Of a DNA stretch of 64,000 nucleotides, positions 8,509-17,335 are shown one piece after another. The stretch is from Effrenium voratum (lineage: Eukaryota > Sar > Dinophyceae > Suessiales > Symbiodiniaceae): NCBI GenBank assembly GCA_963377175.1, contig CAUJNA010003824.1:185928-249927 (forward strand), written 5' to 3'. Each line of letters starts with the position of its first letter. Position 1 is the stretch's first letter. The notes beneath the pieces were generated by a model. The model had not been told where the DNA came from. It did no database searches and was given only the letters and a program-made list of their open reading frames with translations. A program made the translations under genes and the position numbers.

Positions 8509-8550
8509 AAAAAAATATGAATAAGATTTACTAGTAAAACTTTGTCTTTC

Positions 8551-9042
8551 TTAATTGATGACTTTAATAGTTATTTTTTTCACTTGTAATGAAATAAAAT
8601 TAACCACATTGTCCCTATACACTAAATTAGTTTTATAAAGGTCTTTATTAAGAAAATAATAAATATCAAATAAATTATTTGATGTTAAAGTACGATTACG
8701 ATGATGATTAAAAAAAGTAAATGAGGTAGATTTAACAAATATATCATATTCAATTAATAATTTTAATGGTTTATGTTTTTGATGTAATTTATCTAACTCG
8801 ATTAAGTTAAAAATATATGATATGCCGTTTTTGATAATATTTTTCATAATGATATTATCAATTTCAAAATACTGTGAATTCTTTAATTTGTAAGACTTAT
8901 ACACTGGTTTAAATTTACTAATATAATTTTTAATAATATTATTATTTTTTATTTTTAATAATCTAACATCACCTAAATTATAAGATAATACAAGGTTTTT
9001 ATTGTCTAATGGTAAATCATAAAATATCATAATATATTTCAA
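8551..9042 (-). CDS. Hypothetical viral protein downstream of packaging ATPase
   Basis: This 163-residue protein is rich in N, K, I and Y and starts three bases after the ATPase stop, so it is almost certainly co-transcribed with it. No catalytic or metal motif was seen. Short hydrophobic segments (for example I-S-Y-I-F-N-L-I around residue 77) are not long enough for a clear membrane span. The codon use is the most AT-rich in the element. Function is unknown. Confidence 0.6.
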   Translation of the reverse strand: MKYIMIFYDLPLDNKNLVLSYNLGDVRLLKIKNNNIIKNYISKFKPVYKSYKLKNSQYFEIDNIIMKNIIKNGISYIFNLIELDKLHQKHKPLKLLIEYDIFVKSTSFTFFNHHRNRTLTSNNLFDIYYFLNKDLYKTNLVYRDNVVNFISLQVKKITIKVIN

Positions 9043-9045
9043 TCT

Positions 9046-9801
9046 TTATTTTATTTTAAATGCTTTTTCAAATCTAACATAAAACATATTATTAACATCT
9101 TTGGAATTCATATTAACATAAAAGAAGGAGTATGGTTTATCATCTACCGCTTTATGATACATATTTAACAGTTGCTCTTTATCAACAATGGCGGAGTTTT
9201 CCTCGATGAATGACATTAACTCTGATACATTCTTTAACTTGAAGATATACAACGAACTAGAATTCAACCTAATGATTGGAGCAAGGACACGATATTTTTG
9301 AACACTTAAACAAAAACTAATGGCGTCGTGTCTGCCTCTCGTTGCCAGTCCATGTAATAACTTGCTGTATCTAACAAATTTAGGGTCGTCTGCAAAATCA
9401 TCAACTATGATTAAAATTGAATGTAGTTTCTTCATCTTCTGTTCTTTCATATAATGAATTATCTTTCTTTGTGTGTTAATTATTTCTTCCAGTTCTTCTG
9501 GTTGGTAGGTGTCATAATATAACTTTTCTTTTTCGTCATCAACCTTCATATTATCTTTTTGATATTTCTTGACTTCAACGAAGGTAGGGTCATTATGAAC
9601 TGACGGGCTAAAAATGAATATACGAGCGAAGCAGTCCCTATAAACATTTAGGATAAGGTTTTGGATTAAAACTGTTTTGCCACCCGTTGATGAAGCAACA
9701 ACAATTGAGCGAAAATGTAGTTTTGGTACATGTTCATATTTAGATTGTTTGAAATCGTAATCAGTTATATTTATTGGTTTTATTATTGGAACATCAGACA
9801 T
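9046..9801 (-). CDS. FtsK/A32-type genome-packaging ATPase
   Basis: This 251-residue P-loop ATPase would pump viral DNA into the preformed capsid. Walker A is A-S-S-T-G-G-K-T (residues 36-43), slightly divergent from GxxGxGK[ST]. Walker B is I-L-I-I-V-D-D (129-135), with the double aspartate typical of the A32 branch. An arginine-rich A-T-R-G-R-H segment and a following F-C-L-S-V-Q strand fit the arginine finger and sensor region. Length matches PLV, virophage and poxvirus A32-like enzymes. With the capsid and penton genes it forms the morphogenesis core. It diverges from 9854-10063. Confidence 0.88.
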   Translation of the reverse strand: MSDVPIIKPINITDYDFKQSKYEHVPKLHFRSIVVASSTGGKTVLIQNLILNVYRDCFARIFIFSPSVHNDPTFVEVKKYQKDNMKVDDEKEKLYYDTYQPEELEEIINTQRKIIHYMKEQKMKKLHSILIIVDDFADDPKFVRYSKLLHGLATRGRHDAISFCLSVQKYRVLAPIIRLNSSSLYIFKLKNVSELMSFIEENSAIVDKEQLLNMYHKAVDDKPYSFFYVNMNSKDVNNMFYVRFEKAFKIK

Positions 9802-9853
9802 AATAAAATAATATTAAAGTTATTTAGAAAATATTTTATATTTATTATTTTAT

Positions 9854-10063
9854 ATGAATAGAAGTTATTCAGATTATATTGATATAATAGATAAAGTAGA
9901 AAATATAGAACAAGTAATAATAACCGATAATAAAATTAAGAAATGTTGTTATTATTCATTAGAATTAATTAAGTTAGGAATACAATATATTAAAAATATA
10001 AATATTAATATAGATGGGAAGAAAGAAAAAGAATCAGTCCGAGCCAGTTGTTTCTTCGAGTGA
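9854..10063 (+). CDS. Small hypothetical viral protein
   Basis: This 69-residue ORF follows a 52-base AT-rich gap after the ATPase start. It is acidic at the N-terminus, contains a C-C-Y-Y pair mid-way and is isoleucine-rich. Its last 50 bases overlap the start of the zinc-knuckle gene at 10014 in another frame. No family is recognised. The overlap makes it a weaker gene call than its neighbour. Confidence 0.4.
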   Translation: MNRSYSDYIDIIDKVENIEQVIITDNKIKKCCYYSLELIKLGIQYIKNININIDGKKEKESVRASCFFE

Positions 10064-10373
10064 TGAAGAAAAAGAAGAAATTGTTAAAGAAACATCAGTT
10101 ATTGAGTTTGCTTGTCCAATGTGTAAAAAGATGTTAGAAATGAAAAATGAATTAGAAATTCAAAAGAAAGGAAATTGTAAATGTTCGTGTATTCCGACAA
10201 GTTTCAAACTAAGTAAAAACGATAAACGAATAAATATCGATAAAACCAAAGACAGTATCAATTTAGAAACAGATGTTCATAATATAACTTTTAAATGGGG
10301 TCTGCAAGCATCACCATCCGATAGTGGCGATAAGGAAACTCAGGAAACTGTTAAACAAATGATGAAAAAATAG
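10014..10373 (+). CDS. Small protein with Cys4-type zinc motif
   Basis: This 119-residue protein has a basic N-terminus (M-G-R-K-K-K) followed by an acidic serine patch. C-P-M-C (around residue 34) and a later C-K-C-S-C (around residue 58) could chelate zinc. The spacing resembles a zinc ribbon with an extra cysteine. The C-terminal third is polar. It overlaps 9854-10063, suggesting translational coupling or an alternative start. A role in transcription or nucleic-acid binding is only a guess. Confidence 0.55.
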   Translation: MGRKKKNQSEPVVSSSDEEKEEIVKETSVIEFACPMCKKMLEMKNELEIQKKGNCKCSCIPTSFKLSKNDKRINIDKTKDSINLETDVHNITFKWGLQASPSDSGDKETQETVKQMMKK

Positions 10374-10443
10374 TAATTAAAGAGTAGATTTAACATAATT
10401 GCAACATTTAGTTTTAAAAGTTTAGTTTTATAATTTAGTATAT

Positions 10444-10743
10444 ATGGAGGAACATTTAGCGAACATTGACAGTAGTTTAGAGTTGTTGTTTCCAAGAATA
10501 GAAAAAGTGTTGGAGCAAAATGAAAACATACTGAAAATCTTAAAGAGCTTGAATATTAAACCTACATATGATAACAATAACAATTATCAAGCAAAAGAAG
10601 TAGATAGAGACAGTAGCGAATACAAAAATAAACGAAAAATTTATGTTAAAAAACTGAATGAAAAAATCATAAAAGAACCTAAACAATCAAGTCTGGATTA
10701 CTATCAAGTCAAGTATAAAGAAGACACCAAGAAATACGTTTAA
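10444..10743 (+). CDS. Small coiled-coil protein
   Basis: This 99-residue protein has a leucine/isoleucine heptad pattern in residues 5-40 (L-x-x-x-E-x-x-L-x-L-L), predicting a coiled coil. A flexible asparagine run and a strongly basic C-terminal half follow. No family is recognised. It meets the integrase gene tail to tail with a four-base overlap (10740-10743). The ATG is preceded directly by TATAT, as in other putative late genes of this element. Confidence 0.55.
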   Translation: MEEHLANIDSSLELLFPRIEKVLEQNENILKILKSLNIKPTYDNNNNYQAKEVDRDSSEYKNKRKIYVKKLNEKIIKEPKQSSLDYYQVKYKEDTKKYV

Positions 10744-11666
10744 TCATTAACTAACAAAATTTCGTGTCTCAAAAGCGGTTTGTTTATTTCTGCTACTTTG
10801 TAAGTTTTATTACCCATAATATCATATTCAATTTTATCGATATTGAATTTTTTATTAGACCATTTAGAGTTATACTCCTTTCTGTCGGTGTAATTACCCC
10901 TTTTCTTTTGAAACACTTTTACCTTGTCGTTCTCCACTATTCTGGGATACTTTCTTTTGTTTATTTCTCGTAGTTTAAGATTGACCTTTACATTTATTTC
11001 ATTGTCGTCCTTGTGTGCTTCAGACGGTGTCATCCTTGTTGATGAGTGAGATGTGCTGTTATACTGTTTCAATGCCGGCGTTAGGGCGTCGGTCCATTTC
11101 ATGTTGTTAAACCTAACTCTATCGTGAATTTTGTTTTTCATCGTTCTAATAAAACGCTCGTCCACATTTGCGTGGGTCTTCGTAACGATGTGGTTTATTC
11201 CTTCACTGTTGAAGAAATCCTGAACGTGATTTTTAGTTGCAAACGCTCCGTCGTCATCAGAATACACGGACATCGGATAACCCATCTTTTTAAAGCTTGC
11301 TCTCAACGCCTTCAAAACGTTCTCTCCGTCTCTTTCCTCCATCGGTATTACATCTGCTAATTTACTGAATATGTCAATCACGACTAAAGCATACTGTGGA
11401 ACGTTCTTGTCTTTTGCTAAAGGAGACATATGCATTATGTCTATTTGATATTCATATCGTGCGAATGGAGCGGTATAGGAATTAGTTCCTCTATAATATT
11501 TGATTTGTTTATTTGGCTGTTTCTTTAAGAAAGACTTTACATCGTCTAATGTTATTGTTGGGTCTTCTTCCTTTGCCTTCTTGTGTGTCGCTTGTGTGCT
11601 TCCGAAACCCTCGTCTAAGTCGTAATAGATGTTGCTGAGTATTTGGTCTTTTGTTAATCTCGCCAT
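10740..11666 (-). CDS. Retroviral-type DDE integrase (rve)
   Basis: This 308-residue enzyme would insert the linear viral genome into host DNA by strand transfer. The catalytic core shows D76 in Y-Q-I-D-I-M-H-M, a second acidic site in S-D-D-D-G (137-139) and E170 in A-N-V-D-E-R-F-I-R-T. The roughly 31-residue second spacing is shorter than the retroviral 35. Upstream, residues 1-50 form a helical DNA-binding region. Downstream, K-V-K-V-F-Q-K-K-R-G and the Y-N-S-K-W-S-x-K-x-F-x-I segment near residue 265 resemble the C-terminal SH3-like or chromo-like domain of Polinton, PLV and Mavirus integrases. All key acidic residues are present, so it may be active. It diverges from the right-end accessory genes. 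Confidence 0.87.
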   Translation of the reverse strand: MARLTKDQILSNIYYDLDEGFGSTQATHKKAKEEDPTITLDDVKSFLKKQPNKQIKYYRGTNSYTAPFARYEYQIDIMHMSPLAKDKNVPQYALVVIDIFSKLADVIPMEERDGENVLKALRASFKKMGYPMSVYSDDDGAFATKNHVQDFFNSEGINHIVTKTHANVDERFIRTMKNKIHDRVRFNNMKWTDALTPALKQYNSTSHSSTRMTPSEAHKDDNEINVKVNLKLREINKRKYPRIVENDKVKVFQKKRGNYTDRKEYNSKWSNKKFNIDKIEYDIMGNKTYKVAEINKPLLRHEILLVND

Positions 11667-11729
11667 TATATTAAATTGTTAGAAAATATTTTTTCAATAA
11701 AAACCCCGCCCCTTAACATAAAATAAAAA

Positions 11730-11763
11730 ACTACTTAAAGAAATATTAACTTATTATATTAAG
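11730..11763 (+). promoter_or_regulatory. Putative promoter, ACTACTTAAAG ... TATATTAAG
   Basis: ACTACTTAAAG (11730-11740) and TATATTAAG (11755-11763) precede the ATG at 11771. The same two blocks with nearly the same spacing occur before 12402. A C-rich patch (11704-11713) lies just upstream. Confidence 0.55.
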
Positions 11764-11770
11764 TGAAAAT

Positions 11771-12232
11771 ATGACTGAAAATGTCGGAGTGATTGTTGAC
11801 TTATCAAACTGGGTGCTATCAGACGAAGAAGATGATGATAATGACAGTTATAAAAAGGAATTAGATGACGAGTTAAACAAAATAAAGGATTTCGTCAAAA
11901 GACACCCTTTGCCATCAGTTGATGAAAACGAAGAATTCTGGAAAGATGTTATTAACAGGTTTAGGGATAATAGCGGAATAAACTTGATGACAATATACTC
12001 ATTTGTTAGGTTTGACATCATGAAAGAAATGTATGAAAACCTAACAGATGAAAACATCATAAAAGACTGTGGTAAAAAGTTAAACCGAGATGGGCAGTTT
12101 AATGCTATGATTATTAATCACTATATCTTATTGGGAGCGATACGGAAACTAAACACAGAAGACAGTCTAGTAGATGGACAGATGCGAATTATTGAATTCT
12201 GGTGGGATGGAATAGGTGGATGGAAAGCGTGA
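11771..12232 (+). CDS. Acidic hypothetical protein, right-end accessory gene 1
   Basis: This 153-residue protein has a hydrophobic start (V-G-V-I-V-D-L) and then a strongly acidic patch (S-D-E-E-D-D-D-N-D, residues 17-25). A mostly helical remainder ends in W-W-D-G-I-G-G-W. No family is recognised. It diverges from the integrase and shares its upstream motif with 12402-12926. Right-end position and a distinct promoter suggest an early or host-interaction gene, which is inference. A hairpin (12241-12276) follows its stop. Confidence 0.6.
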   Translation: MTENVGVIVDLSNWVLSDEEDDDNDSYKKELDDELNKIKDFVKRHPLPSVDENEEFWKDVINRFRDNSGINLMTIYSFVRFDIMKEMYENLTDENIIKDCGKKLNRDGQFNAMIINHYILLGAIRKLNTEDSLVDGQMRIIEFWWDGIGGWKA

Positions 12233-12240
12233 GTGATTTA

Positions 12241-12276
12241 GTTTAATGATATTATTCAATTATAATATGATTAAAC
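12241..12276. terminator. Hairpin after accessory gene 1
   Basis: Fifteen-base arms (12241-12255, 12262-12276) pair with one mismatch. A related hairpin follows accessory gene 2 at 12936-12967, sharing the right-arm string ATAATATGATTAAAC, so the two look like copies of one terminator-like element. Confidence 0.6.
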
Positions 12277-12362
12277 CTAGTTTTTATAATCTAACAATGA
12301 GGTTAAGACATTTAAATTAAACCTGAAACCCAGACCAGCCGACCAGCAACCCCCTAGCCAAA

Positions 12363-12395
12363 ACTACTTAAAGAGAAAAAGCCTTATATATTAAG
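12363..12395 (+). promoter_or_regulatory. Putative promoter, second copy of motif pair
   Basis: ACTACTTAAAG (12363-12373) and TATATTAAG (12387-12395) precede ATG 12402. The distance from the first block to the ATG is 28 bases against 30 at the first site. A C-rich patch (12335-12358) lies upstream, as at the first site. Confidence 0.55.
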
Positions 12396-12401
12396 AGAAA
12401 A

Positions 12402-12926
12402 ATGAGTAAGGGTAAAATGTCAGAGAATAATTTTATGGATGAGAATTGCGCTAGCTTACCTGAAGGCTTAGTTTCAATCATCACTACTTACATTAATGGT
12501 AGTGAAGGGTGGCGAAGACTGAAACAGTGTAAAGCATTAAGGGTCTTACAAAGGAAATGGAAACCGTCTATTTACACTGAACGAGTAGGAGAAAGTAGAT
12601 ATTATGTTGAGATTCGCAATAAATGCTTAAAAGGTGATAAAGCGCTTTCATATGCGTTGAAACCACCAAAAGAATTATTAAGAATGATGAAGTATGATGA
12701 AGAAATACAGGTTGGAATAGAAGTTAGTTCGAAAATTATGTATCATAATAATATTAGCAACTGTCGTTCTTATTCATCATCTAAACAGAATAAGATTTCA
12801 AGTAGAGCGTCATTACAATACCATATTGAACAAGCAGTTGAAGAAACCAAACAGACTATGAAACGACACGAAATCATTACTATCGAACATGTTGCAATTG
12901 AAATTTATAGAACACAGAAACAATGA
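12402..12926 (+). CDS. Hypothetical protein, right-end accessory gene 2
   Basis: This 174-residue basic protein has a helical N-terminal third containing L-P-E-G-L-V-S-I-I-T-T-Y-I. That looks like the start of a short F-box or ankyrin-associated helix, but is too short to assign. A Q/S/K-rich segment follows, then a C-terminal helix. No catalytic motif is visible. Its promoter-like motif is shared with 11771-12232. Function is unknown. Confidence 0.6.
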   Translation: MSKGKMSENNFMDENCASLPEGLVSIITTYINGSEGWRRLKQCKALRVLQRKWKPSIYTERVGESRYYVEIRNKCLKGDKALSYALKPPKELLRMMKYDEEIQVGIEVSSKIMYHNNISNCRSYSSSKQNKISSRASLQYHIEQAVEETKQTMKRHEIITIEHVAIEIYRTQKQ

Positions 12927-12935
12927 TTTCATGGC

Positions 12936-12967
12936 TTAATCATAATATTTAATTATAATATGATTAA
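12936..12967. terminator. Hairpin after accessory gene 2
   Basis: Thirteen-base arms (12936-12948, 12955-12967) pair with one mismatch. The sequence is similar to the hairpin at 12241-12276. Confidence 0.6.
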
Positions 12968-13047
12968 ACAGTGTAAACTTTTATAACCTTTCATTATACT
13001 GTAATTTCAACCTATAAAACATAACTAGACAATCACATAAAAATCAC

Positions 13048-13076
13048 ATTAAAAGAAGTTGTTAAGATATATTAAG
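13048..13076 (+). promoter_or_regulatory. Putative promoter, third and weaker copy
   Basis: TATATTAAG (13068-13076) is intact three bases before ATG 13079. The upstream block is degenerate (ATTAAAAGAAG, 13048-13058). Confidence 0.4.
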
Positions 13077-13078
13077 AA

Positions 13079-13324
13079 ATGGTTGTGAAGCAAACTATAA
13101 TGAATAATTATGGAATGACAGAAGAAAAAGCAACAGAAGACTATGGTGAATTCTTCAAATGCAACAGATGTCTTTATGATAAAACAATTGATGAATTTGG
13201 AAATGTAAAAAGTGGAAGAAGATATAAATATTGTCAAGAGTGTAGAACAAAAATAAATAATTGTAGAGATAAACGTCAAAGAAACAAACGACCCACCAAC
13301 GCCCCAGAACTTGATAACTACTAA
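13079..13324 (+). CDS. Small zinc-ribbon protein, last viral gene
   Basis: This 81-residue protein has C-N-R-C (residues 28-31), T-I-D-E-F in between, and Y-C-Q-E-C-R (around residue 52), a four-cysteine ribbon. The pattern CxxC ... F ... Y-x-x-C-x-x-C-R is widespread in small proteins of large DNA viruses and next to HNH nucleases. The basic tail (R-D-K-R-Q-R-N-K-R) suggests nucleic-acid binding. It is the last AT-rich gene before composition changes. Confidence 0.6.
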   Translation: MVVKQTIMNNYGMTEEKATEDYGEFFKCNRCLYDKTIDEFGNVKSGRRYKYCQECRTKINNCRDKRQRNKRPTNAPELDNY

Positions 13325-13560
13325 AAGGGCTACCTCCTTCAAATGAAAAAAATGTTTGCCCCCAGCCCAACAATGAACAAGGCGACAATTTACCCAAATG
13401 ATTACCTTAACGAAACCGATAAATAAGCTCCCTAAAAACCCTCTTTTCAAAACGAATAAGGGGGAACATAGATTTGAGATGAACATAAAAACCAGAACAG
13501 GCAACCATCAACAGACCACCCCCCAGGCCCCCTACTTTCTCCATTTTTGGGGGGGGGGGG
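13325..13560. other. Transition from viral to host-like composition
   Basis: No gene is supported here. Base composition drifts from AT-rich to C/G-rich, with C-runs and a 12-base G-run ending at 13560. The true edge of the viral element probably lies here. No target-site duplication could be recognised without the left end. Confidence 0.5.
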
Positions 13561-13717
13561 GTACGTGGCCCAGGGACTGGTACATACCGAAGCTGCAGGG
13601 CTCGCACGGACAGCATCCCCAGCATTGCTAACATCATCCCCAAGATGCGGATGATGCGGGGAGTTGGGGGACCATACCATGGGGGGGGGGGGGGTACGTG
13701 GCCCAGGGACTGGTACA
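13549..13717. repeat. Direct repeat of G-run plus 23-base tag
   Basis: A run of at least 12 G followed by TACGTGGCCCAGGGACTGGT and ACA occurs at 13549-13584 and again at 13681-13717. The copies are about 132 bases apart. The second is followed by a (TA)n tract (13718-13742). Confidence 0.75.
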
Positions 13718-15160
13718 CGTATATATATATATATATATATATCAGTTTTCCCTGGACGTGGATTGGGAGGAAGTGGAGATCTTGGAGCTGAGGAAGTGAC
13801 TCTTAAAAGGAGGAGTGTCCCGGCTTTCCAGCCTAAAAACACCTTCAAAAAGCAACCAGCGAGCGGGGAGTTCCCAAAGTACCGGTAGGTCCCTATGAAA
13901 CAAACAAATACCCTCTGGGGTAAGCCAAGCCATGGAGTATTCACCTCCGACATCATGAGCAGGCCCCCCCTCCCGTTGGGATTTCTTTTCAAGAACTCCT
14001 GGTCTGATTTTTGATCCGAAACGGAAGAGACTGAGTTGGCACTCACCGGAGGCCTCAAAAAAATATACGTCTCAGCCGCACATTTTTGTTGACACCCCAT
14101 TTGCCACGTGCGCACCACCCACTATTCGTTCGATGTTCATCAGGAAGCAGGCGAAGGGAACCGGAGGGAGTTTGAGCACAAAAGGGCATCCACGTGGGTG
14201 TCTTACATGGACTCCACTTGTTTGGCTTTCCCATTGGTGTCCCTTTAAAGCTGGTCCAAGAAGGATGCCCTGGAAAACACGCCAAAGTGACAAAAGTAGG
14301 GAACAAAGGCAAAGGCGCCATTTTTTTACATTTAGGCAGGCCTATGTTTGGTAACAAAATGTGCTTGAAGGGTCTTGCACAACGCACCGGCATTGTGGCT
14401 GTTGCAAAAATACAAATTTCCGGAGAGAAACCGCCCATTTCAAGGTAGCAGCTTCGGGCCACCAAGCTACAAGTTGCGCGACTTTGTGCAACGATCCAAA
14501 CGCCGCTGGATCAGCGGCCCTAAAAAGGCGAAGTGCCCTTTGCTGGGTTGGATCCGTTACAAGCCCGTGTTTTAAAAAAAGAATCCAACCCACTCAAAGC
14601 GGCGTTTGCCAGGTTGTGGAAACTCCCCTAGTGTGATAACAAAGACCAATTTATCGCTTTCAGGGGATCATAACTGGCCCCAAAAGCCCATGTTCAAGAA
14701 GCATGGGATTGCTTGGATTTGGCCCTTGATCTTTTAGAAAGACCATAGAGGCAGACTTTTGCATCTTGTCTCGAAGGTACCCCCCCGCCGCGAAACCACC
14801 AAATAAAGGACCAGCTACATTTAGGGTGTGTCAACCCTCACTGAAGAATGGAGGCTGGCTTGTTCAACATATATGTATCTATATGAATATACATCTATAT
14901 ATTTCTATATACATAAAGATATATATATATATATGCATTATACCCTTAACAAATAATGGCATCTGGGGTAGCCGTCACCATCTCAAAGTTACGTGTCCCA
15001 TGCTTCTAAAGCCCAAAACCCGGCACCGGTACCCCAAAACACTCCCCGCGGAGAGAACATTTGTTCCGCGCTTGGGGCCCCGGCGCGCCCGGGGTTTTGT
15101 CGGGTCCGTGAGGCTTCAAAAAAAGCAAACATGGGACCTGAAGAAAAAGACGGTGGCAGT

Positions 15161-15284
15161 GGTGGCCTTTTGGAAAAATCGATGGGTTTCCCTGGTGTTT
15201 TTTTGGAAAGCCCATCTAAACCAGGAACCGGAACCGCCCTCTATTTTTTAAGCAAAGCCACCAAAAAACAAAGAGGACACCTAC
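15161..15284. mobile_element. MITE-like element, AGGTGTCCTTTTGG family
   Basis: GGTGGCCTTTTGG start and AGAGGACACCTA end, sharing CCCATCTAAACCAGGAA and CGCCCTCTATTTTT. Confidence 0.6.
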
Positions 15285-15400
15285 GAAGACATGTTTCCTC
15301 CCAAGCTGAAAAACCCCAACCACCAGCGCCCATCCTTGGCTCCGACAGGACATCGCCGGAGTCAAATTTGGGGATGTGTCAAAGTAGGCCCCGGGAACCA

Positions 15401-15534
15401 TTTGGCCATGGGTCCAAATCCAAATCGCTTAGCCAAACCTCCGATTCAAACCACTAAAATTGGCTCTCAAATGGGATTCGCCAAAACTCCCAAGATGGGA
15501 TCCCGTTTCACGGTTGCGACCACCGCCATTTGAG
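15401..15534. mobile_element. MITE-like element, GCTGTGGGTCAAAA family, degraded long form
   Basis: TTTGGCCATGGGTCCAAATC start and GCGACCACCGCCATTTG end. Confidence 0.45.
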
Positions 15535-15655
15535 CTCGGCTGGAACCCGCGCCTGGCTCTGCAACTGCGAGGGCGTGGTGGGCAGCTCGTCGGAACTCGG
15601 CGAGAGCCGCCGCGGCCCCCGTTTGCACGGCCCCCGAACGACACCCGTGTGAGTC

Positions 15656-15767
15656 TTGGTCCTCCAGAGAGGGTAGAATAAGTCGGTACCCACTTTCGTC
15701 CTTTTGTTTGCCTATTTTAGGGGAAGCCTCCCACAAAGAAGGGTGAGAAAGGGCACCTAGCTGGGGG
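15656..15767. mobile_element. MITE-like element, GGTACC-palindrome family
   Basis: A divergent copy with GGTCCTCCAG start, TTTTAGGGGAAGCCTCCC and GGGCACCTAGCTGGGGG end. Confidence 0.6.
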
Positions 15768-16410
15768 AGCTCGGTGAGTTTTGGGGGCACATTTGGGGTT
15801 TCGTGTCAACCACTTTGGAGCTTCCCCATTGAAATTCATTGCCAGAGCCATGATTTCAATCCCTGGCATCAAAATGGCCAGGCTAACACGTCATTTCCCG
15901 GCTGCACCTTGTGGCTCAGTTGCAACCTGTGAATCGGTTTCTCAAAAACAAAGTGGCAGCACACGGCAAACACATTGGACTGACAATGACTGGGCGTTAG
16001 GAAAAAGGACCTTGGAACCAGCCCGAAAGTAGCAAGGGCTCCACTGGACTCAACCTCCTAAGGTCCCGCAGAAACCAGCCCGAAAGTACGGGGTGGCACA
16101 TCCGGCTGGTGAGCGTTGCAAAAACGCTGGCTGGTTTTTCTTATGTTGATCACTCTTGTTGGGGAGCTGCAAGGGGAAAAAGCTGACTGGGGAAAAATGA
16201 AACTTGGTTCCCTCACGGAGATTTTTTTGGTGGTGTGGGTTTCTGTGTGGGGTCGAAACTCCCCTCTCCGTACATTTTCTCCCTTGGAGCCAAGAAATGG
16301 GCAAGGGCACGCACGCTCCCATCCCATCTTGGGCAAGTGTTTGAGGCACATAGAAGAAATAATCTGTTCTGACTCTCCTTTATTACAATAACATAGATTC
16401 CATGATAAGG

Positions 16411-16520
16411 ATATTTGGATGTGGCTCAAAAAACCGGTACCAAACTGGAACCCTGGTAAGTGGAAACATGGACCAAAACCTGCGTAACCCCTCCTGTTTA
16501 ATTTTGAGCCACACCCATTT
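16411..16520. mobile_element. MITE-like element, GCTGTGGGTCAAAA family
   Basis: GGATGTGGCTCAAAA start and TTTTGAGCCACACCCAT end, with CCCTGGTAAGTGGAAACATG inside. An inverted close relative is at 63442-63533. Confidence 0.7.
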
Positions 16521-16715
16521 CTGTGTATTACCATGGACTCACGGAAGGAGCTCGACCAAAAATATCATAAGCTTTGCACAGGCCTTCATACCCAAAAAGG
16601 AGTGTCCCTGTGTTGGGTTTGGACTTGGGTGTTTCTGTTCTCACCCCGCTCTTGTGGTTTGAAGGAACACCGAAACCCATTTTCTTTGTTGGGGGGGACT
16701 CCACTAAAAAAAGAC

Positions 16716-17335
16716 ACGCACACACACACACACACAGACACACACAGACACACACAGACACACACAGACACACACAGACACACACAGACACACACAGACA
16801 CACACAGACACACACAGACACACACAGACACACACAGACACACACAGACACACACACAGACACACACAGACACACACAGACACACACAGACACACACAGA
16901 CACACACAGACACACACGGACACACACAGACACACACGGACACACACAGACACACACAGACACACACAGACACACACAGACACACACAGACACACACACA
17001 CACAGACACACACACAGACACACACACAGACACACACACACAGACACACACACAGACACACACAGACACACACCCAGACACACACACAGACACACACACA
17101 GACACACACACAGACACACACACAGACACACACACAGACACACACACAGACACACACACAGACACACACACAGACACACACACAGACACACACACAGACA
17201 CACACACAGACACACACACAGACACTCACACAGACACACACACAGACACACACACAGACACACACACAGACACACACACAGACACACACACAGACACACA
17301 CACAGACACACACACAGACACACACACAGACACAC
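16716..17335. repeat. (CA)n-derived higher-order array with periodic CAGA
   Basis: About 620 bases of CA repeat are interrupted regularly by G. The unit is mostly 10 bases (ACACACACAG) up to about 16990 and 12 bases (ACACACACACAG) from about 17090. The long open frames in all directions are artefacts of the repeat. It directly abuts the left pseudo-LTR of the retroelement. Confidence 0.95.

Larger units (their letters stand above)
1..13400. mobile_element. Endogenous or free Polinton-like virus, left end outside window
   Basis: This AT-rich block has tightly packed intronless genes. It contains the four hallmark genes of PLVs and virophages: double jelly-roll capsid, penton-like capsid, A32/FtsK packaging ATPase and rve integrase. 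Its composition and gene density differ sharply from everything to the right of about 13.5 kb. Neither a polymerase nor a helicase is visible, so the element must extend left of base 1 or be incomplete. No terminal inverted repeat could be tested because the left end is missing. Integration is inferred from contiguity with GC-richer repetitive DNA. A chimeric assembly is the alternative. Confidence 0.85.
13560..16400. other. Host-like non-coding DNA
   Basis: No convincing gene is seen. It contains a (TA)n-rich stretch (about 14870-14937), a GC-rich island near 15055-15105 and three small inverted-repeat elements listed separately (15161-15284, 15401-15534, 15656-15767). The open frames here are short and of low coding character. 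Confidence 0.6.
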
